Positions 1 through 8,241 of a DNA stretch of 64,000 nucleotides are shown piece by piece. The notes beneath the pieces were generated by a model. The model did no database searches, was not told where the DNA came from, and saw only the letters and a program-made list of their open reading frames with translations. A program made the translations under genes and the position numbers. The stretch's first letter is position 1. The number at the start of each line of letters is the position of its first letter. The stretch comes from an uncultured Hungatella sp. GTDB lineage: Bacteria > Bacillota > Clostridia > Lachnospirales > Lachnospiraceae. Location: the NCBI GenBank assembly GCA_910577935.1, contig CAJTOT010000019.1, positions 1 through 64,000 on the forward strand, in the 5' to 3' direction.

Positions 1-39
1 AAAAAGGTAGCTGATTGTCTGTTAAGATAATCGCTACCT
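1..39 (-). terminator. Intrinsic terminator of the beta-lactamase gene
   Basis: Read on the minus strand, GGTAGC (33-38) pairs with GCTACC (6-11), the stem is extended by an AATC/GATT pairing, and five T residues follow (bases 5-1). It lies about 40 bases after the stop of the class D beta-lactamase gene. Confidence 0.7.
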
Positions 40-80
40 AAAGGTAAACAATATTACATTTTGTATAAATTTATTATTTT

Positions 81-995
81 CTATACCTCATTACTTAAAA
101 TACTGATTGCTATTTCCTTTGCCTTATTTCCTGATACTACTTCTCTATTTTGCATATCATCAAGATAAATTGCAAAGTAAATTTTATTATCACTTTTTTC
201 AATATAGCCAACAAACCATGCTTTACCGTCAGTTCCCGAACCTGTTTTTCCATACAAAGAACCATTATCAAGTTCTGCTATATACATAATATTTTTTAAT
301 TCTTCCAAATTGTCAGTACTAAAATTATTCTTACTGCCAAAAATATAGTTCAGCATAACTACTTGTTGTTTTGGAGAAATTTCTAACGATGATTCTAACC
401 AAAATCCATTAAGCTCTGGCAATGAATTAGTTTCACTTCCGTTCCATTCGGATATATCACAATTTCCATACTGTATTTCTTTCAGCAAAGCATGAATATT
501 TTCTTGACCAACCATATCTACAACTTGCCGAAAATACCATACACATGAAGTTTCAAATGCTTCTTTTAAGGTTAAATTTGAATTCCATGTGTCAATGGGG
601 TATTTTACACCACTATATTCCATTGTGGAAGTTTGGTTTTCAAGCACATTATTTTCCAAACCTGCCAATGCAGATATAATCTTGAATGTTGACAACGGCG
701 AAACTTGCTTTTCACATTTCTCTTTGCCGTAAAGAAAATATGTGTCTGATGATTCATCATACATTACAGCACAACCGCTAATTCCTTGAAAGTAATCAGA
801 ATAATCAACAATATTATCTGTCACAATAGGTGTTTCATTTTCTTTAACGGTTTCCGTACTCTGTATACTTTGGTTTTCTTCTGTTTGCTGTTCTGCCGTA
901 ATAGCATTATCCTGTTGCTGTTCACTATTCATCTTTGAACAACCTGCAAGCATAACAGATAATAGCACTATCACTATACCTTTGGCTTTTTTCAT
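81..995 (-). CDS. Class D (OXA-type) beta-lactamase lipoprotein
   Basis: A serine beta-lactamase of class D that would hydrolyse beta-lactams at the outer face of the membrane. Visible are a lipoprotein signal with lipobox LAGC (Cys19), a Gln/Glu/Thr-rich linker to about residue 62, the active-site STFK (102-105), SCV (150-152), YGN (176-178), the FWLESSLEISPKQQ region and KTG (250-252). These are the class D motifs in the right order. At 304 residues it fits secreted, lipid-anchored class D enzymes of clostridia. The start is set by GAGGAGG 5-6 bases before ATG. The gene is about one third GC against well over half for the core genes here, and sits with integrative-element proteins, so recent transfer is likely. 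A penicillin-sensing BlaR-type domain is the alternative, but there is no membrane sensor part. Confidence 0.85.
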   Translation of the reverse strand: MKKAKGIVIVLLSVMLAGCSKMNSEQQQDNAITAEQQTEENQSIQSTETVKENETPIVTDNIVDYSDYFQGISGCAVMYDESSDTYFLYGKEKCEKQVSPLSTFKIISALAGLENNVLENQTSTMEYSGVKYPIDTWNSNLTLKEAFETSCVWYFRQVVDMVGQENIHALLKEIQYGNCDISEWNGSETNSLPELNGFWLESSLEISPKQQVVMLNYIFGSKNNFSTDNLEELKNIMYIAELDNGSLYGKTGSGTDGKAWFVGYIEKSDNKIYFAIYLDDMQNREVVSGNKAKEIAISILSNEV

Positions 996-1054
996 GTTAC
1001 CTCCTCTTATATATCCAACTGCTATGTAACTTTTTCATATTATCATATACCCAC

Positions 1055-1357
1055 TTATATTTCTATAAAAAAATCCTTAATATTTTTTCCTTTATTTCTC
1101 TTAATCATCATCTGCCTTGCCCGTTCCCTCTGCTCGGTGCTGACTGTCCTCGGCTTTCGGTAACTGACGTGTGACTTCGGAAAGGAATAGGTCTTAGATA
1201 CCTCGTCCTGCCCTGTCAGCTTGTATGTGTCTGGATAATCGGCAACAAGTGTGTCAAGTTTCCGCATGACTGCTTTATCTCTTGTGTAGAGGGTGGCGGT
1301 CTGTTCTCCTGCGTTATAATTGACAATCGTTTCCTGCTCGTATCGTGAAAGTTTCAT
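1055..1357 (-). CDS. Small conserved protein of integrative elements
   Basis: A 100-residue basic, soluble protein with no signal peptide or membrane segment. Its start ATG overlaps the stop of the upstream gene (ATGA), so the two are translationally coupled. Its opening (MKLSRYEQETIVNYN) resembles proteins I associate with conjugative elements of gut Firmicutes, where they accompany relaxase and accessory genes. The residue content suggests nucleic-acid binding, but I see no catalytic motif and assign no function. Base composition is between the AT-rich beta-lactamase gene and the GC-rich core. Confidence 0.6.
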   Translation of the reverse strand: MKLSRYEQETIVNYNAGEQTATLYTRDKAVMRKLDTLVADYPDTYKLTGQDEVSKTYSFPKSHVSYRKPRTVSTEQRERARQMMIKRNKGKNIKDFFIEI

Positions 1358-1968
1358 AGCGCCATATCCCCCTTTCCTTTGCTGTGGGTTCTGTGCAGTT
1401 TTCCCTCGGCAACTGTCGGCTGTTTCGCCTGTTCCTTTGCTTTGGCTAACCTTGTCTTTATGGAGTTGTCACGCTCGGTCAGTTTCCATCTTTTGGTGGT
1501 GGCGGTCAGTTCCGCACACGTTTCTTCGGACAAGGCATTTAATTTCTTCAATGTGCCGCTTACTATCTGCTTTGTGTCGCTGTCCTTTATCTGCGGAAGA
1601 ATAGCGGACAGACTGGCACACGTTTCCGCTTTGCTCTGTTCCCCAAACTGATAAATCAGATTGACTTCATCAGCGTTAAAAGGTATCTGAAAATTTGCGC
1701 CCTCACATAAACGCTCCACGCCCACGCACTTAGGGATATTTCTTGTCAGTTCGTAATTATCCCTTGCTGTGATTGTTCCATGACTGTCGGTCTGCCTTAC
1801 CTCAACTTCGCACTGGCTTTTCTGCTCCAACACAAGCCACTGGTATTTACCGCTTTCTTTGGCAAATACAGTCTGATGCGCATTGGAATGTGTCTTGCTA
1901 CGGATATATTTGTCTGTGGTGCTGTAATAATCTAAAATCTGCTGTTCCTGCTCCGTGTAGCGGCCCAT
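1354..1968 (-). CDS. Conserved accessory protein of integrative elements
   Basis: A 204-residue soluble protein beginning MGRYTEQEQQILDYYS, with a charged C-terminal tail rich in Lys, Arg and Gln. A strong AGGAGGTG ribosome site precedes the ATG, and the end overlaps the start of the next small gene. Similar proteins occur, to my recollection, in the accessory regions of conjugative transposons of Clostridia, but their role is not established and no catalytic motif is evident. With its two neighbours it forms a three-gene run, the best sign that 1-2250 is part of a mobile element. Confidence 0.6.
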   Translation of the reverse strand: MGRYTEQEQQILDYYSTTDKYIRSKTHSNAHQTVFAKESGKYQWLVLEQKSQCEVEVRQTDSHGTITARDNYELTRNIPKCVGVERLCEGANFQIPFNADEVNLIYQFGEQSKAETCASLSAILPQIKDSDTKQIVSGTLKKLNALSEETCAELTATTKRWKLTERDNSIKTRLAKAKEQAKQPTVAEGKLHRTHSKGKGDMAL

Positions 1969-1979
1969 ATCCGCACCTC

Positions 1980-2246
1980 CTACTCCGGTTCTTCCCAGGG
2001 CTCCAGCCCCATCTCCTCCCAGGTGACGCCATAGGGGGCGCCCCCGGAGGTGTACCCGACGATATAAAAGAAGCGGTCATCCTGCTCCAGCAGTTTCTGC
2101 TGCTCCTGCGCCGCCAGCCTTGCCTTTTTCCGTTTCCGGGCGGCCCGCTTGATCGCCAGCTTCTCCAGTTCCGCGTCGGCGGGTATCCGCCCATGCTCTT
2201 TATAATGGGCGCAGACCACACCGAACATGACCTCGGATAAATCCAT
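1980..2246 (-). CDS. Hypothetical small mobile-element protein
   Basis: An 88-residue protein: a hydrophobic N-terminal helix (MDLSEVMFGVVCAHY), a strongly basic middle (KRAARKRKKARLAAQEQQK) and an acidic C-terminus ending WEEMGLEPWEEPE. It ends 11 bases before the next gene, whose AGGAGG overlaps this stop, so they are probably one operon. No clear ribosome site precedes the ATG. A small palindrome (ATCGCC/GGCGAT, 2251-2265) lies directly upstream, near where the accessory segment meets core sequence. Function unknown. Confidence 0.5.
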   Translation of the reverse strand: MDLSEVMFGVVCAHYKEHGRIPADAELEKLAIKRAARKRKKARLAAQEQQKLLEQDDRFFYIVGYTSGGAPYGVTWEEMGLEPWEEPE

Positions 2247-2286
2247 GAAAATCGCCTGCGGCGATGGGATTTTTGCCTGCCCCGGC

Positions 2287-3120
2287 CTAACAATTCACTC
2301 TCATCCCGTCATAGGCAGCGGTCATGCCGTGCTCCTCCGCAAACCGCTCCAGCTCCCTGTGGGTCATCCCTCCATTGTGCGAAAAGTGATTGATCACCTT
2401 CACTGTATGTTCATCAACACACCCTTTTTCCTCCAAAAGCCGAACAAATTTTATGTCATCCTCAAGCCCCATGTGATAGCCCTCTGTCTTCTGCCTTCCC
2501 ATGGTGGCATCCATGGAAATCAGATCATATTTGCGGCTGTAGATGCACTCCCATGCCTCTCTGCTCAGATTTAACCCCGTGTCATGCCCATACAGCAGAC
2601 ACTTCCCATCCTTCTCAATGATATAGATCAGGCAGGTCTCCCGCTTGTCATGGTCCGCGGGCACAGGGATTATGTGATACCCGTCTGCCTCAAAATCGCC
2701 AAAGGGGCGCAGCCGGACAAACTTCACGCTGCCGTCAAGAGGATGAACCTTAAACCGATCGATGAGCACCGCGTCATAAAATCCTTTTTCCACCGCCTCA
2801 TTTCCGTACACATGGAGCATCCCCCTGGCGTTGTGTCCGAAATGTTCGTGGCGGTGAATCAGTTCCACCGGGAAAAAATGATCCATGTGGGAGTGGGTGA
2901 TCAGCAGGTGCTGAACCTTCCCAAGCTCCAGGGAATGGTTGAGCGCGTGGGTGTAGGTGTCCGGCGGAAAATCTATGAGAAGCTTCCTGTCAATCAACGA
3001 CTGGGTTCTGGTCCGGAGTTCCTTTCCCCCCTCCCTCCTCGCGTTCCGGCAGAGGGCGCAGTCACAGAACAGAGCCGGCCAGCCTTCCGCCGCCGCTGTC
3101 CCCAAATATTGAATCTCCAT
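2287..3120 (-). CDS. PhnP-like metallo-beta-lactamase-fold hydrolase
   Basis: A cytoplasmic metal-dependent hydrolase of the metallo-beta-lactamase fold, closest in plan to PhnP, a cyclic phosphodiesterase. The N-terminus has MEIQYLGTAAAEGWP followed by a CDCALC cysteine pair, as in the structural zinc site of PhnP. The metal-binding HSHMDH lies near residue 80, with further ligands in the GHDTG region and the conserved NHFSHNGG near the end. I chose ATG at 3120 because AGGAGG lies 6-7 bases upstream; a GTG at 3141 would add seven residues. It is the last gene of the sucrose PTS run, 23 bases after it, though no phn genes are present. The true substrate is unknown. Confidence 0.75.
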   Translation of the reverse strand: MEIQYLGTAAAEGWPALFCDCALCRNARREGGKELRTRTQSLIDRKLLIDFPPDTYTHALNHSLELGKVQHLLITHSHMDHFFPVELIHRHEHFGHNARGMLHVYGNEAVEKGFYDAVLIDRFKVHPLDGSVKFVRLRPFGDFEADGYHIIPVPADHDKRETCLIYIIEKDGKCLLYGHDTGLNLSREAWECIYSRKYDLISMDATMGRQKTEGYHMGLEDDIKFVRLLEEKGCVDEHTVKVINHFSHNGGMTHRELERFAEEHGMTAAYDGMRVNC

Positions 3121-3143
3121 CGTTCCTCCTGTTTCCTCCACAT

Positions 3144-5102
3144 TTATGTGGTAGTCAAAATCTTATCCAGCTGCTTCACCTCTCCTGTCTTCACCAGCTC
3201 CACATGATTGGGGGCAGGCACAAGCACTGCCGTGGTCAGATCGTAACCGGCTTCCCTGATTCCCTCCATGTCGAACTCCAGGAGGCGGTCCCCCGCTTTC
3301 ACCTTGTCGCCGGACTGTCTCAGAGGCGTAAAATGCTTTCCGTTCAGTTCCACCGTGTTGACTCCCACATGGATCAGGATCTCCACCCCGTCGTCGCTGA
3401 CAAGCCCTATGGCGTGCTTGGTGTCGAAAAACATGGATATCTGTCCGTCAAAGGGCGCGACCACCTCCCCCTTGGCCGGAATAATTCCCACTCCCTCTCC
3501 CACGACTCCCGCCGCGAAGGTGGGATCTTGGATCTCTGTGTGGGGAATTGCCCTTCCTTCCACCGGGGCGTAGATGCAGCCAGGCTCTGTCTCGATTCTC
3601 AGCACGGGGCTTTCTTCTCCGGCCGGCGCGGTCTTGCCGTCTTTCCCCTTCTCCCTTTTCTCATTCTCCTTTTTCTCCTTCTGTCCAAAAACATTTCCCA
3701 GAAGCATAGTCGCCCCGAAGGCGCAGGCCATGGCGACAGCCATGGATACCATAAACTGCAGCATGCAGTCAGGACGGATGCAGATGACGCCGATGACTCC
3801 GCAGGGTCCCTGGGAAACGGACAACACATGCATGATCGTGGCGTAGGCAGCCCCGATGCCGCCGCCGATGAGCGCCCCGTAGAAGGGATATCTCAGCTTC
3901 AGGTTCACTCCGAAGATAGCCGGCTCCGTAATTCCCAGCAGAGAAGAGACGCCTGACGCGGAAGCCATGCTCTTCATCTTCGGATCGTTCTTAGTCCTGC
4001 ACATCACCGCCAGAGCCGCCGCGCCCTGGGCGCAGTTGGCCGCCGCCACCACCGCGAAGGTAGGCGATCCGCCCAGTGTCCCGATGTTGGCAAGAATCTG
4101 GGTCTCCGCCGTCACCAGGCTGTGGTGCATGCCCGTGATAACCAGAAGCGGATATGTAACCCCATAGATCAGGCCGCCCAGCGCTCCCAGGTCAAAGAAC
4201 AGCCACATCACCCCGTTGGTCATCATATCGCCCACGCCTCTCATCACCGGACCGATGAACAGGAAGGTCAGGGCTCCGGCGAGAAGCACTGACAAAAGCG
4301 GCGTGACAATGTTGTCCAGCATGGCGGGAACCACCTTCCGCAGCCTCTTCTCGATGACCGCCAGACAGAAGGAGGAGGCGATAACCGGAAGAACCGTCCC
4401 CTGATATCCCACCTTGGCCACGGAGAGGCCGAACATGTGCCAGTAGGGAACCGTCCCATCCAGCAGCGCCTGGCCGTAGCCGTAGCCGTTGAGCAGGTCC
4501 GGGTGAATCATGATGGCTCCCATAACCGCGCCGAGAATAGGCGTGGCGCCGAAAATCTTGGCGGCGGAGAAGCCGATAAGCACCGGCAGGAAGGTAAAGC
4601 CTGCATTGGAGAACAGATTCACCATCTCCGCGAAATCCCTGATAGCCGGGAACGCCTCCACAAGGGACTTGCCGGGGACAAACATGCCCTGGGCAGTCAG
4701 AATGTTGTTGATGCCCATGAGGAGACCGGAGGCCACAAGGGCAGGCAGGATCGGGACAAACACGTCTGCCAGGGTTTTCAGCAGCTTCTGGACAGGGTTC
4801 ATCTTCTTTGCCGCCTGCTGTTTCAGCTCTTCCTTCGTCATCTCCGTGATGTGGGCGATCTGGATAAACTCCGCGTACACCTTGTTGACGATCCCTGTCC
4901 CCAAGATGATCTGGAACTGGCCGCCGTTGTTAAAATTGCCTTTCACAAGCTCAAGCTTCTCCAGGGCCTCCAAGTCAATCCTGGAATCGTCCTTTAAAAC
5001 AAGTCTCAGCCTGGTGGCGCAGTGGGCGGCGCTGACGATGTTGCCCTCCCCTCCCACACAGTTTAAAATCTCCCGCGCTGTTTTTAAATAGTTGTCTTCC
5101 AC
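3144..5102 (-). CDS. scrA: Sucrose-type PTS transporter, EIIBCA fusion
   Basis: Imports and phosphorylates a beta-glucoside-family sugar, here most probably sucrose to sucrose-6-phosphate. Domain order is EIIB (about 1-85, phospho-Cys28 in HCATRLRL), membrane EIIC (about 105-460, many hydrophobic segments, GITEPAIFG), a charged Lys/Glu linker (about 475-505) and an EIIA-Crr-type domain with the His pair H563 and H578 (ILIHVGVNTVEL). At 652 residues it is a complete single-chain permease needing only EI and HPr. It is downstream of the GH32 sucrose-6-phosphate hydrolase on the same strand, and a LacI-family gene diverges beyond that, the usual scr arrangement. Sucrose rather than another beta-glucoside is inferred from this context. 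Confidence 0.88.
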   Translation of the reverse strand: MEDNYLKTAREILNCVGGEGNIVSAAHCATRLRLVLKDDSRIDLEALEKLELVKGNFNNGGQFQIILGTGIVNKVYAEFIQIAHITEMTKEELKQQAAKKMNPVQKLLKTLADVFVPILPALVASGLLMGINNILTAQGMFVPGKSLVEAFPAIRDFAEMVNLFSNAGFTFLPVLIGFSAAKIFGATPILGAVMGAIMIHPDLLNGYGYGQALLDGTVPYWHMFGLSVAKVGYQGTVLPVIASSFCLAVIEKRLRKVVPAMLDNIVTPLLSVLLAGALTFLFIGPVMRGVGDMMTNGVMWLFFDLGALGGLIYGVTYPLLVITGMHHSLVTAETQILANIGTLGGSPTFAVVAAANCAQGAAALAVMCRTKNDPKMKSMASASGVSSLLGITEPAIFGVNLKLRYPFYGALIGGGIGAAYATIMHVLSVSQGPCGVIGVICIRPDCMLQFMVSMAVAMACAFGATMLLGNVFGQKEKKENEKREKGKDGKTAPAGEESPVLRIETEPGCIYAPVEGRAIPHTEIQDPTFAAGVVGEGVGIIPAKGEVVAPFDGQISMFFDTKHAIGLVSDDGVEILIHVGVNTVELNGKHFTPLRQSGDKVKAGDRLLEFDMEGIREAGYDLTTAVLVPAPNHVELVKTGEVKQLDKILTTT

Positions 5103-5121
5103 GTTCTTCCTCCTCGTCTCA

Positions 5122-5293
5122 CCGGCAGCCGCCTGCTGCCGGATATATTTTTATAGTGAGCGGCAAACATGTCTGTGTTTGTCGTTCACCGCAGACATCA
5201 GGGGCAGACTCGCCTGTCCGGGCATCACCGCCCCAGCCCTCTGTCCCCGGCATGAACCGTTCAGGGGTATCTGAACCGTCACCCTGGCATCAT
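5122..5293. repeat. Structured intergenic repeat between scrB and scrA
   Basis: This 194-base gap holds several inverted repeats: CCGGCAGC/GCTGCCGG (5122-5129/5135-5142), a 14-base arm pair (5156-5169/5176-5189, two mismatches) and GTTCAG/CTGAAC near 5255-5275. It shares CGCAGRCATCAGGGG (5190-5204) and ATGATGCCAGGGT (minus strand, 5281-5293) with the element at 20345-20450, in the same relative layout (hairpin, conserved core, end sequence). I infer a dispersed intergenic repeat. It may also influence the ratio of scrB to scrA message. Confidence 0.5.
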
Positions 5294-5296
5294 GCT

Positions 5297-6796
5297 TTAC
5301 GCTTCTTCCCCGGATAAGCTGTACTTCACCACATTCATGCAGGCCGCCCCGTCACAGTCAAAGACAATCTCGTCCGCCTCCAGGGGCGTGTAGAACAGAG
5401 ACGACATCACCTTCTCGCCGTCGTTGGCAAACACCTCCACGGAATATTTATCCAGGAGAATCCGAAGCTTCAGCACCTCCCCGCCGCCCTCCCCCTCCAT
5501 GGGGGCAAGCTCCATCTTCCGCCGGCAGACCACATCCCGGTCGATCCCCGAATGGGTTCTGTCCACGGTCAGGCATCTCTTTTTGCGGCTGTACTGCACA
5601 AAGGTCTCATATTGATCACTCTTGGCGAACTGAATCCGGAAATGCTCAAAGTCAAAGCCGGTGATCTCCACCAGAAGCTCCGCCACCCGGCCCCGGATTC
5701 CCTCCAGACTCGTGGAACCTGCAACCGTCACATGGTCATGCCTTACAGGGTCTCTCCGATACGCCTCCAGCTCCCTCACGGGCCTCTGATAAATCCGCCC
5801 GTTTTCCATGGTCAGCTCCCTGGGAATCGTCATCATCCCCGACCACTGAAAGGCGGCCGGCGTGATGTTGGCGTCCCAGGACTGCATCCAGCCGATGAGA
5901 ATCCGCCGGCCGTCCGGCGCCAGCAGAGTCTGGGCCGCGTAAAAGTCAAGTCCGTAATCCGCGGAAGTGACCTTCTCACGCCGAAACTCATGGGCGCTCT
6001 TATCATACTGCCCGTAGATGAAGATGGAGTTGTTCCCGTTGTGGAATTCCAGTCCCTCGGCCCTCATATCCTGGGGGGAAACCAGCAGAATCTGCCTGTC
6101 GCCCAGCGGGAAAAAGTCCGGGCACTCCCACATCCTTCCGTACCGGTTCCCGCTTTGATCCAGTACCGTCACATATTCCCACTCTTCCAGATCCTTGGAA
6201 CGGTACATCAGAATCTGTCCGCTTCCGTCCCCGGCGCGGCTCCCCACTGCCAGGTAATAGCCATCCTCCTCCTTCCAGACCTTGGGATCCCGGAAATCCT
6301 CCAGGCTGCTCCCCTCAGGGGTGCTTTCCCCTGTAATCACGGGATTCCTCCCGCTCTTCACATAGTCTGCGCCGTCCCCCCTGGCCACGCACTGCACCTG
6401 CCTGTAATAGTGAAACCCGTCATCCAGATACCTGTCCATGACTCCCGTGTAGATGAGCACATGCTTCCCGTCCGCCTCGATGGCGCTTCCCGAATAGCAT
6501 CCCCCCTCGTCGTAGGACTCGTCCGGCGCCAGCGCTGCCGGAAGATACTCCCACTTGATCAGGTCCCTGCTTGTGCAGTGCCCCCAGTGCATGGGCCCCC
6601 ACTTCTTGCTGAAGGGGTGATACTGGAAAAACAGGTGGTACTGGCCCTGAAACACAGAAAAACCGTTGGGATCATTGATCCAGCCTGTGGGGGATGACAT
6701 GTGAAAAACCGGACGTTCTTCCCTGGAGATATCGTGTATCTGCTTTCTCTCCATTCTCCTGACCTTTAAAAGCTGCGCGCTCACTGGCTTTTCCAT
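5297..6796 (-). CDS. scrB: Sucrose-6-phosphate hydrolase (GH32)
   Basis: Cleaves sucrose-6-phosphate, made by the PTS, to glucose-6-phosphate and fructose. The GH32 signatures are present: WINDPNG (39-45, nucleophile Asp42), FRDPKVW (168-174, transition-state Asp170) and ECPDFF (224-229, acid/base Glu224), followed by a C-terminal beta-sandwich domain. 499 residues is normal for the family. The start is set by AGGAGG ten bases before ATG. No signal peptide, so it is intracellular, as expected for a phosphorylated substrate. It is first in the transcript scrB-scrA and is driven by a consensus promoter with an operator-like repeat next to the -10. The similarly sized enzyme at 10417-11907 is a paralogue. 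Confidence 0.9.
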   Translation of the reverse strand: MEKPVSAQLLKVRRMERKQIHDISREERPVFHMSSPTGWINDPNGFSVFQGQYHLFFQYHPFSKKWGPMHWGHCTSRDLIKWEYLPAALAPDESYDEGGCYSGSAIEADGKHVLIYTGVMDRYLDDGFHYYRQVQCVARGDGADYVKSGRNPVITGESTPEGSSLEDFRDPKVWKEEDGYYLAVGSRAGDGSGQILMYRSKDLEEWEYVTVLDQSGNRYGRMWECPDFFPLGDRQILLVSPQDMRAEGLEFHNGNNSIFIYGQYDKSAHEFRREKVTSADYGLDFYAAQTLLAPDGRRILIGWMQSWDANITPAAFQWSGMMTIPRELTMENGRIYQRPVRELEAYRRDPVRHDHVTVAGSTSLEGIRGRVAELLVEITGFDFEHFRIQFAKSDQYETFVQYSRKKRCLTVDRTHSGIDRDVVCRRKMELAPMEGEGGGEVLKLRILLDKYSVEVFANDGEKVMSSLFYTPLEADEIVFDCDGAACMNVVKYSLSGEEA

Positions 6797-6825
6797 ACTC
6801 TGTCCTCCTGAAAGTAATCAGTTAA

Positions 6826-6890
6826 GTTACTAGTCAAGTAACCGGTAACTTTATGGTTCATATTTTATCACTGCCTCCCCTCATTGTCAA
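6826..6890 (-). promoter_or_regulatory. scrB promoter with LacI-type operator
   Basis: Minus strand: TTGACA (6885-6890), 17-base spacer, TAAAAT (6862-6867), a near-perfect vegetative promoter. Just downstream lies AAGTAACCGGTAACTT (6836-6851), a palindrome centred on ACCGGT, and a GTTAC/GTAAC inverted repeat (6826-6830/6838-6842). A LacI-family protein bound there would block initiation. Confidence 0.75.
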
Positions 6891-6963
6891 TGTCCCATTT
6901 CCGTTTTGGCAGAATCCACGAACTCAAAGCCTGTTTTCTGTGCAACTCTCACAAAACCCGTGA

Positions 6964-6978
6964 CATTACCGGTTACTC
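6964..6978 (+). promoter_or_regulatory. Second ACCGGT-centred operator before scrR
   Basis: TTACCGGTTAC at 6966-6976 repeats the core of the operator at 6836-6851. It lies about 70 bases before the LacI-family start, next to a weaker promoter candidate (TTACAT 6979-6984, 17 bases, TAAACT 7002-7007). Two operators about 130 bases apart suggest autoregulation and possible looping. Confidence 0.55.
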
Positions 6979-7044
6979 TTACATTTTTCCTCATTTTATG
7001 GTAAACTGTTCACATCAAGACAGAAGCAAAGGAATCAAGAAGCT

Positions 7045-8070
7045 ATGGGAAAAAAGAACGTAACCTTCGATGACATCGCAAAGTACACCAACTTCTCAAA
7101 AACCACCATCTCCAGGTATTTCAACAATCCCGACTCCCTGACTCTGGAGAACCAGCAGATCATCGCCGACGCCCTGGAAGCCTTAAACTACAAGGAGAAT
7201 AAGGTGGCGAGAATCCTGGCCAACGGAAAAACCGAGTTTGTGGGAATCATCGTCCCGGACCTGTACATGCACTACTATGCCCACATGCTGTCGGAGATTC
7301 TGGCCACCTACAAACAATTCGGTTACAAATTCCTGGTGTTTGAGGGCAGTCAGGACAAAGCCGTCGAGCAGCAGTACATTCAGGAGCTGCTGGCCTACAA
7401 GATCGAAGGGCTCATCGTCTTGAGCCACACCATCCCCTCAAAGGAGCTTGCCTCCTGCAACCTCCCCGTCGTCACCATTGAGCGGGAGGATCAATATACC
7501 TGCAGCGTCAACACGGACAACTATATGGGGGCCGTGCAGGCCACAAGCCTGCTGTGCAAGAACAACTGCGACATCCTGTTCCACCTAAATCAGCAGGTGT
7601 CGCGGACAACCCCCGGCTATAAGAGAATCCAGGGATTTCTGGACACCTGCCGGGAACATGACTGGCCCCACAGGCTGATTCTCACTGCCTTCGGCAAAAC
7701 CTACAGGGAAAATGAAAAGCGGATCGGAGAAATCCTTCAGGAGCTGGAGGAAGACTATAAAGGCAAAAAGAAAGGGATTTTTGTGTCCAACGACACCCAC
7801 GCCAACATTCTCTTAAACCTGATCATACGGAAATACGGCAGACTGCCGGAGGAGTACCGGATCGTGGGGTTTGACGACTCTCCCATCGCCAGCTCCGCCA
7901 TCGTTCCCATCAGCACCGTGGGACAGCAGATCGGAACCATCGCGGGCCAGGCCATGGAGCTTCTGGTGGCGCAGATGAACGAGCGCAAAAAAAGAAAACC
8001 GGTTCCCCTAAAGGAACCGATTCACCAGGTGGTCACTCCTGTTCTGAAACGCAGGGGGACGACGGATTAG
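7045..8070 (+). CDS. scrR: LacI-family sucrose repressor
   Basis: A 341-residue LacI/GalR regulator. Residues 5-55 hold the helix-turn-helix and hinge (TFDDIAKYTNFSKTTISRYF, then the ALNYKENKVARILANGKT hinge), followed by a periplasmic-binding-protein-like effector domain (FVGIIVPDLYMHYY, GFDDSPIAS). It is transcribed away from scrB-scrA, and the space between contains two ACCGGT-centred palindromes, so it very probably represses that operon and itself. The inducer is not readable from sequence; a fructose or sucrose phosphate is likely by analogy with ScrR. An AAAGGA stands about 12 bases before the ATG. Confidence 0.85.
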   Translation: MGKKNVTFDDIAKYTNFSKTTISRYFNNPDSLTLENQQIIADALEALNYKENKVARILANGKTEFVGIIVPDLYMHYYAHMLSEILATYKQFGYKFLVFEGSQDKAVEQQYIQELLAYKIEGLIVLSHTIPSKELASCNLPVVTIEREDQYTCSVNTDNYMGAVQATSLLCKNNCDILFHLNQQVSRTTPGYKRIQGFLDTCREHDWPHRLILTAFGKTYRENEKRIGEILQELEEDYKGKKKGIFVSNDTHANILLNLIIRKYGRLPEEYRIVGFDDSPIASSAIVPISTVGQQIGTIAGQAMELLVAQMNERKKRKPVPLKEPIHQVVTPVLKRRGTTD

Positions 8071-8131
8071 TGTACTGTCCGGATTATATTCAGCCAAATG
8101 GGTCTTCCATATAATTCTCTCAGGAGGAGAA

Positions 8132-8160
8132 AAGATGGTTATTGTCAGCCATCTTTTTTC
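8132..8160. terminator. Bidirectional terminator between scrR and the AraC gene
   Basis: AAGATGG (8132-8138) and CCATCTT (8149-8155) form a stem with a ten-base loop, followed by a T-run on the plus strand and by CCATCTTTTC on the minus strand. It sits between two converging genes and can serve both. Confidence 0.75.
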
Positions 8161-8241
8161 TTTTTTAACATTTCAGATCACCTTCCTCACGTATCATCTG
8201 CAGGGTCTCCCCTTCATCATATTCTGTAATACACAAATCCT

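Noticed and set aside
1898..2293. Overlapping 131-codon minus-strand frame rich in Arg, Gly and Pro
   Set aside because: It runs across two better-supported genes in another frame, and its composition is that of a GC-rich shadow frame.
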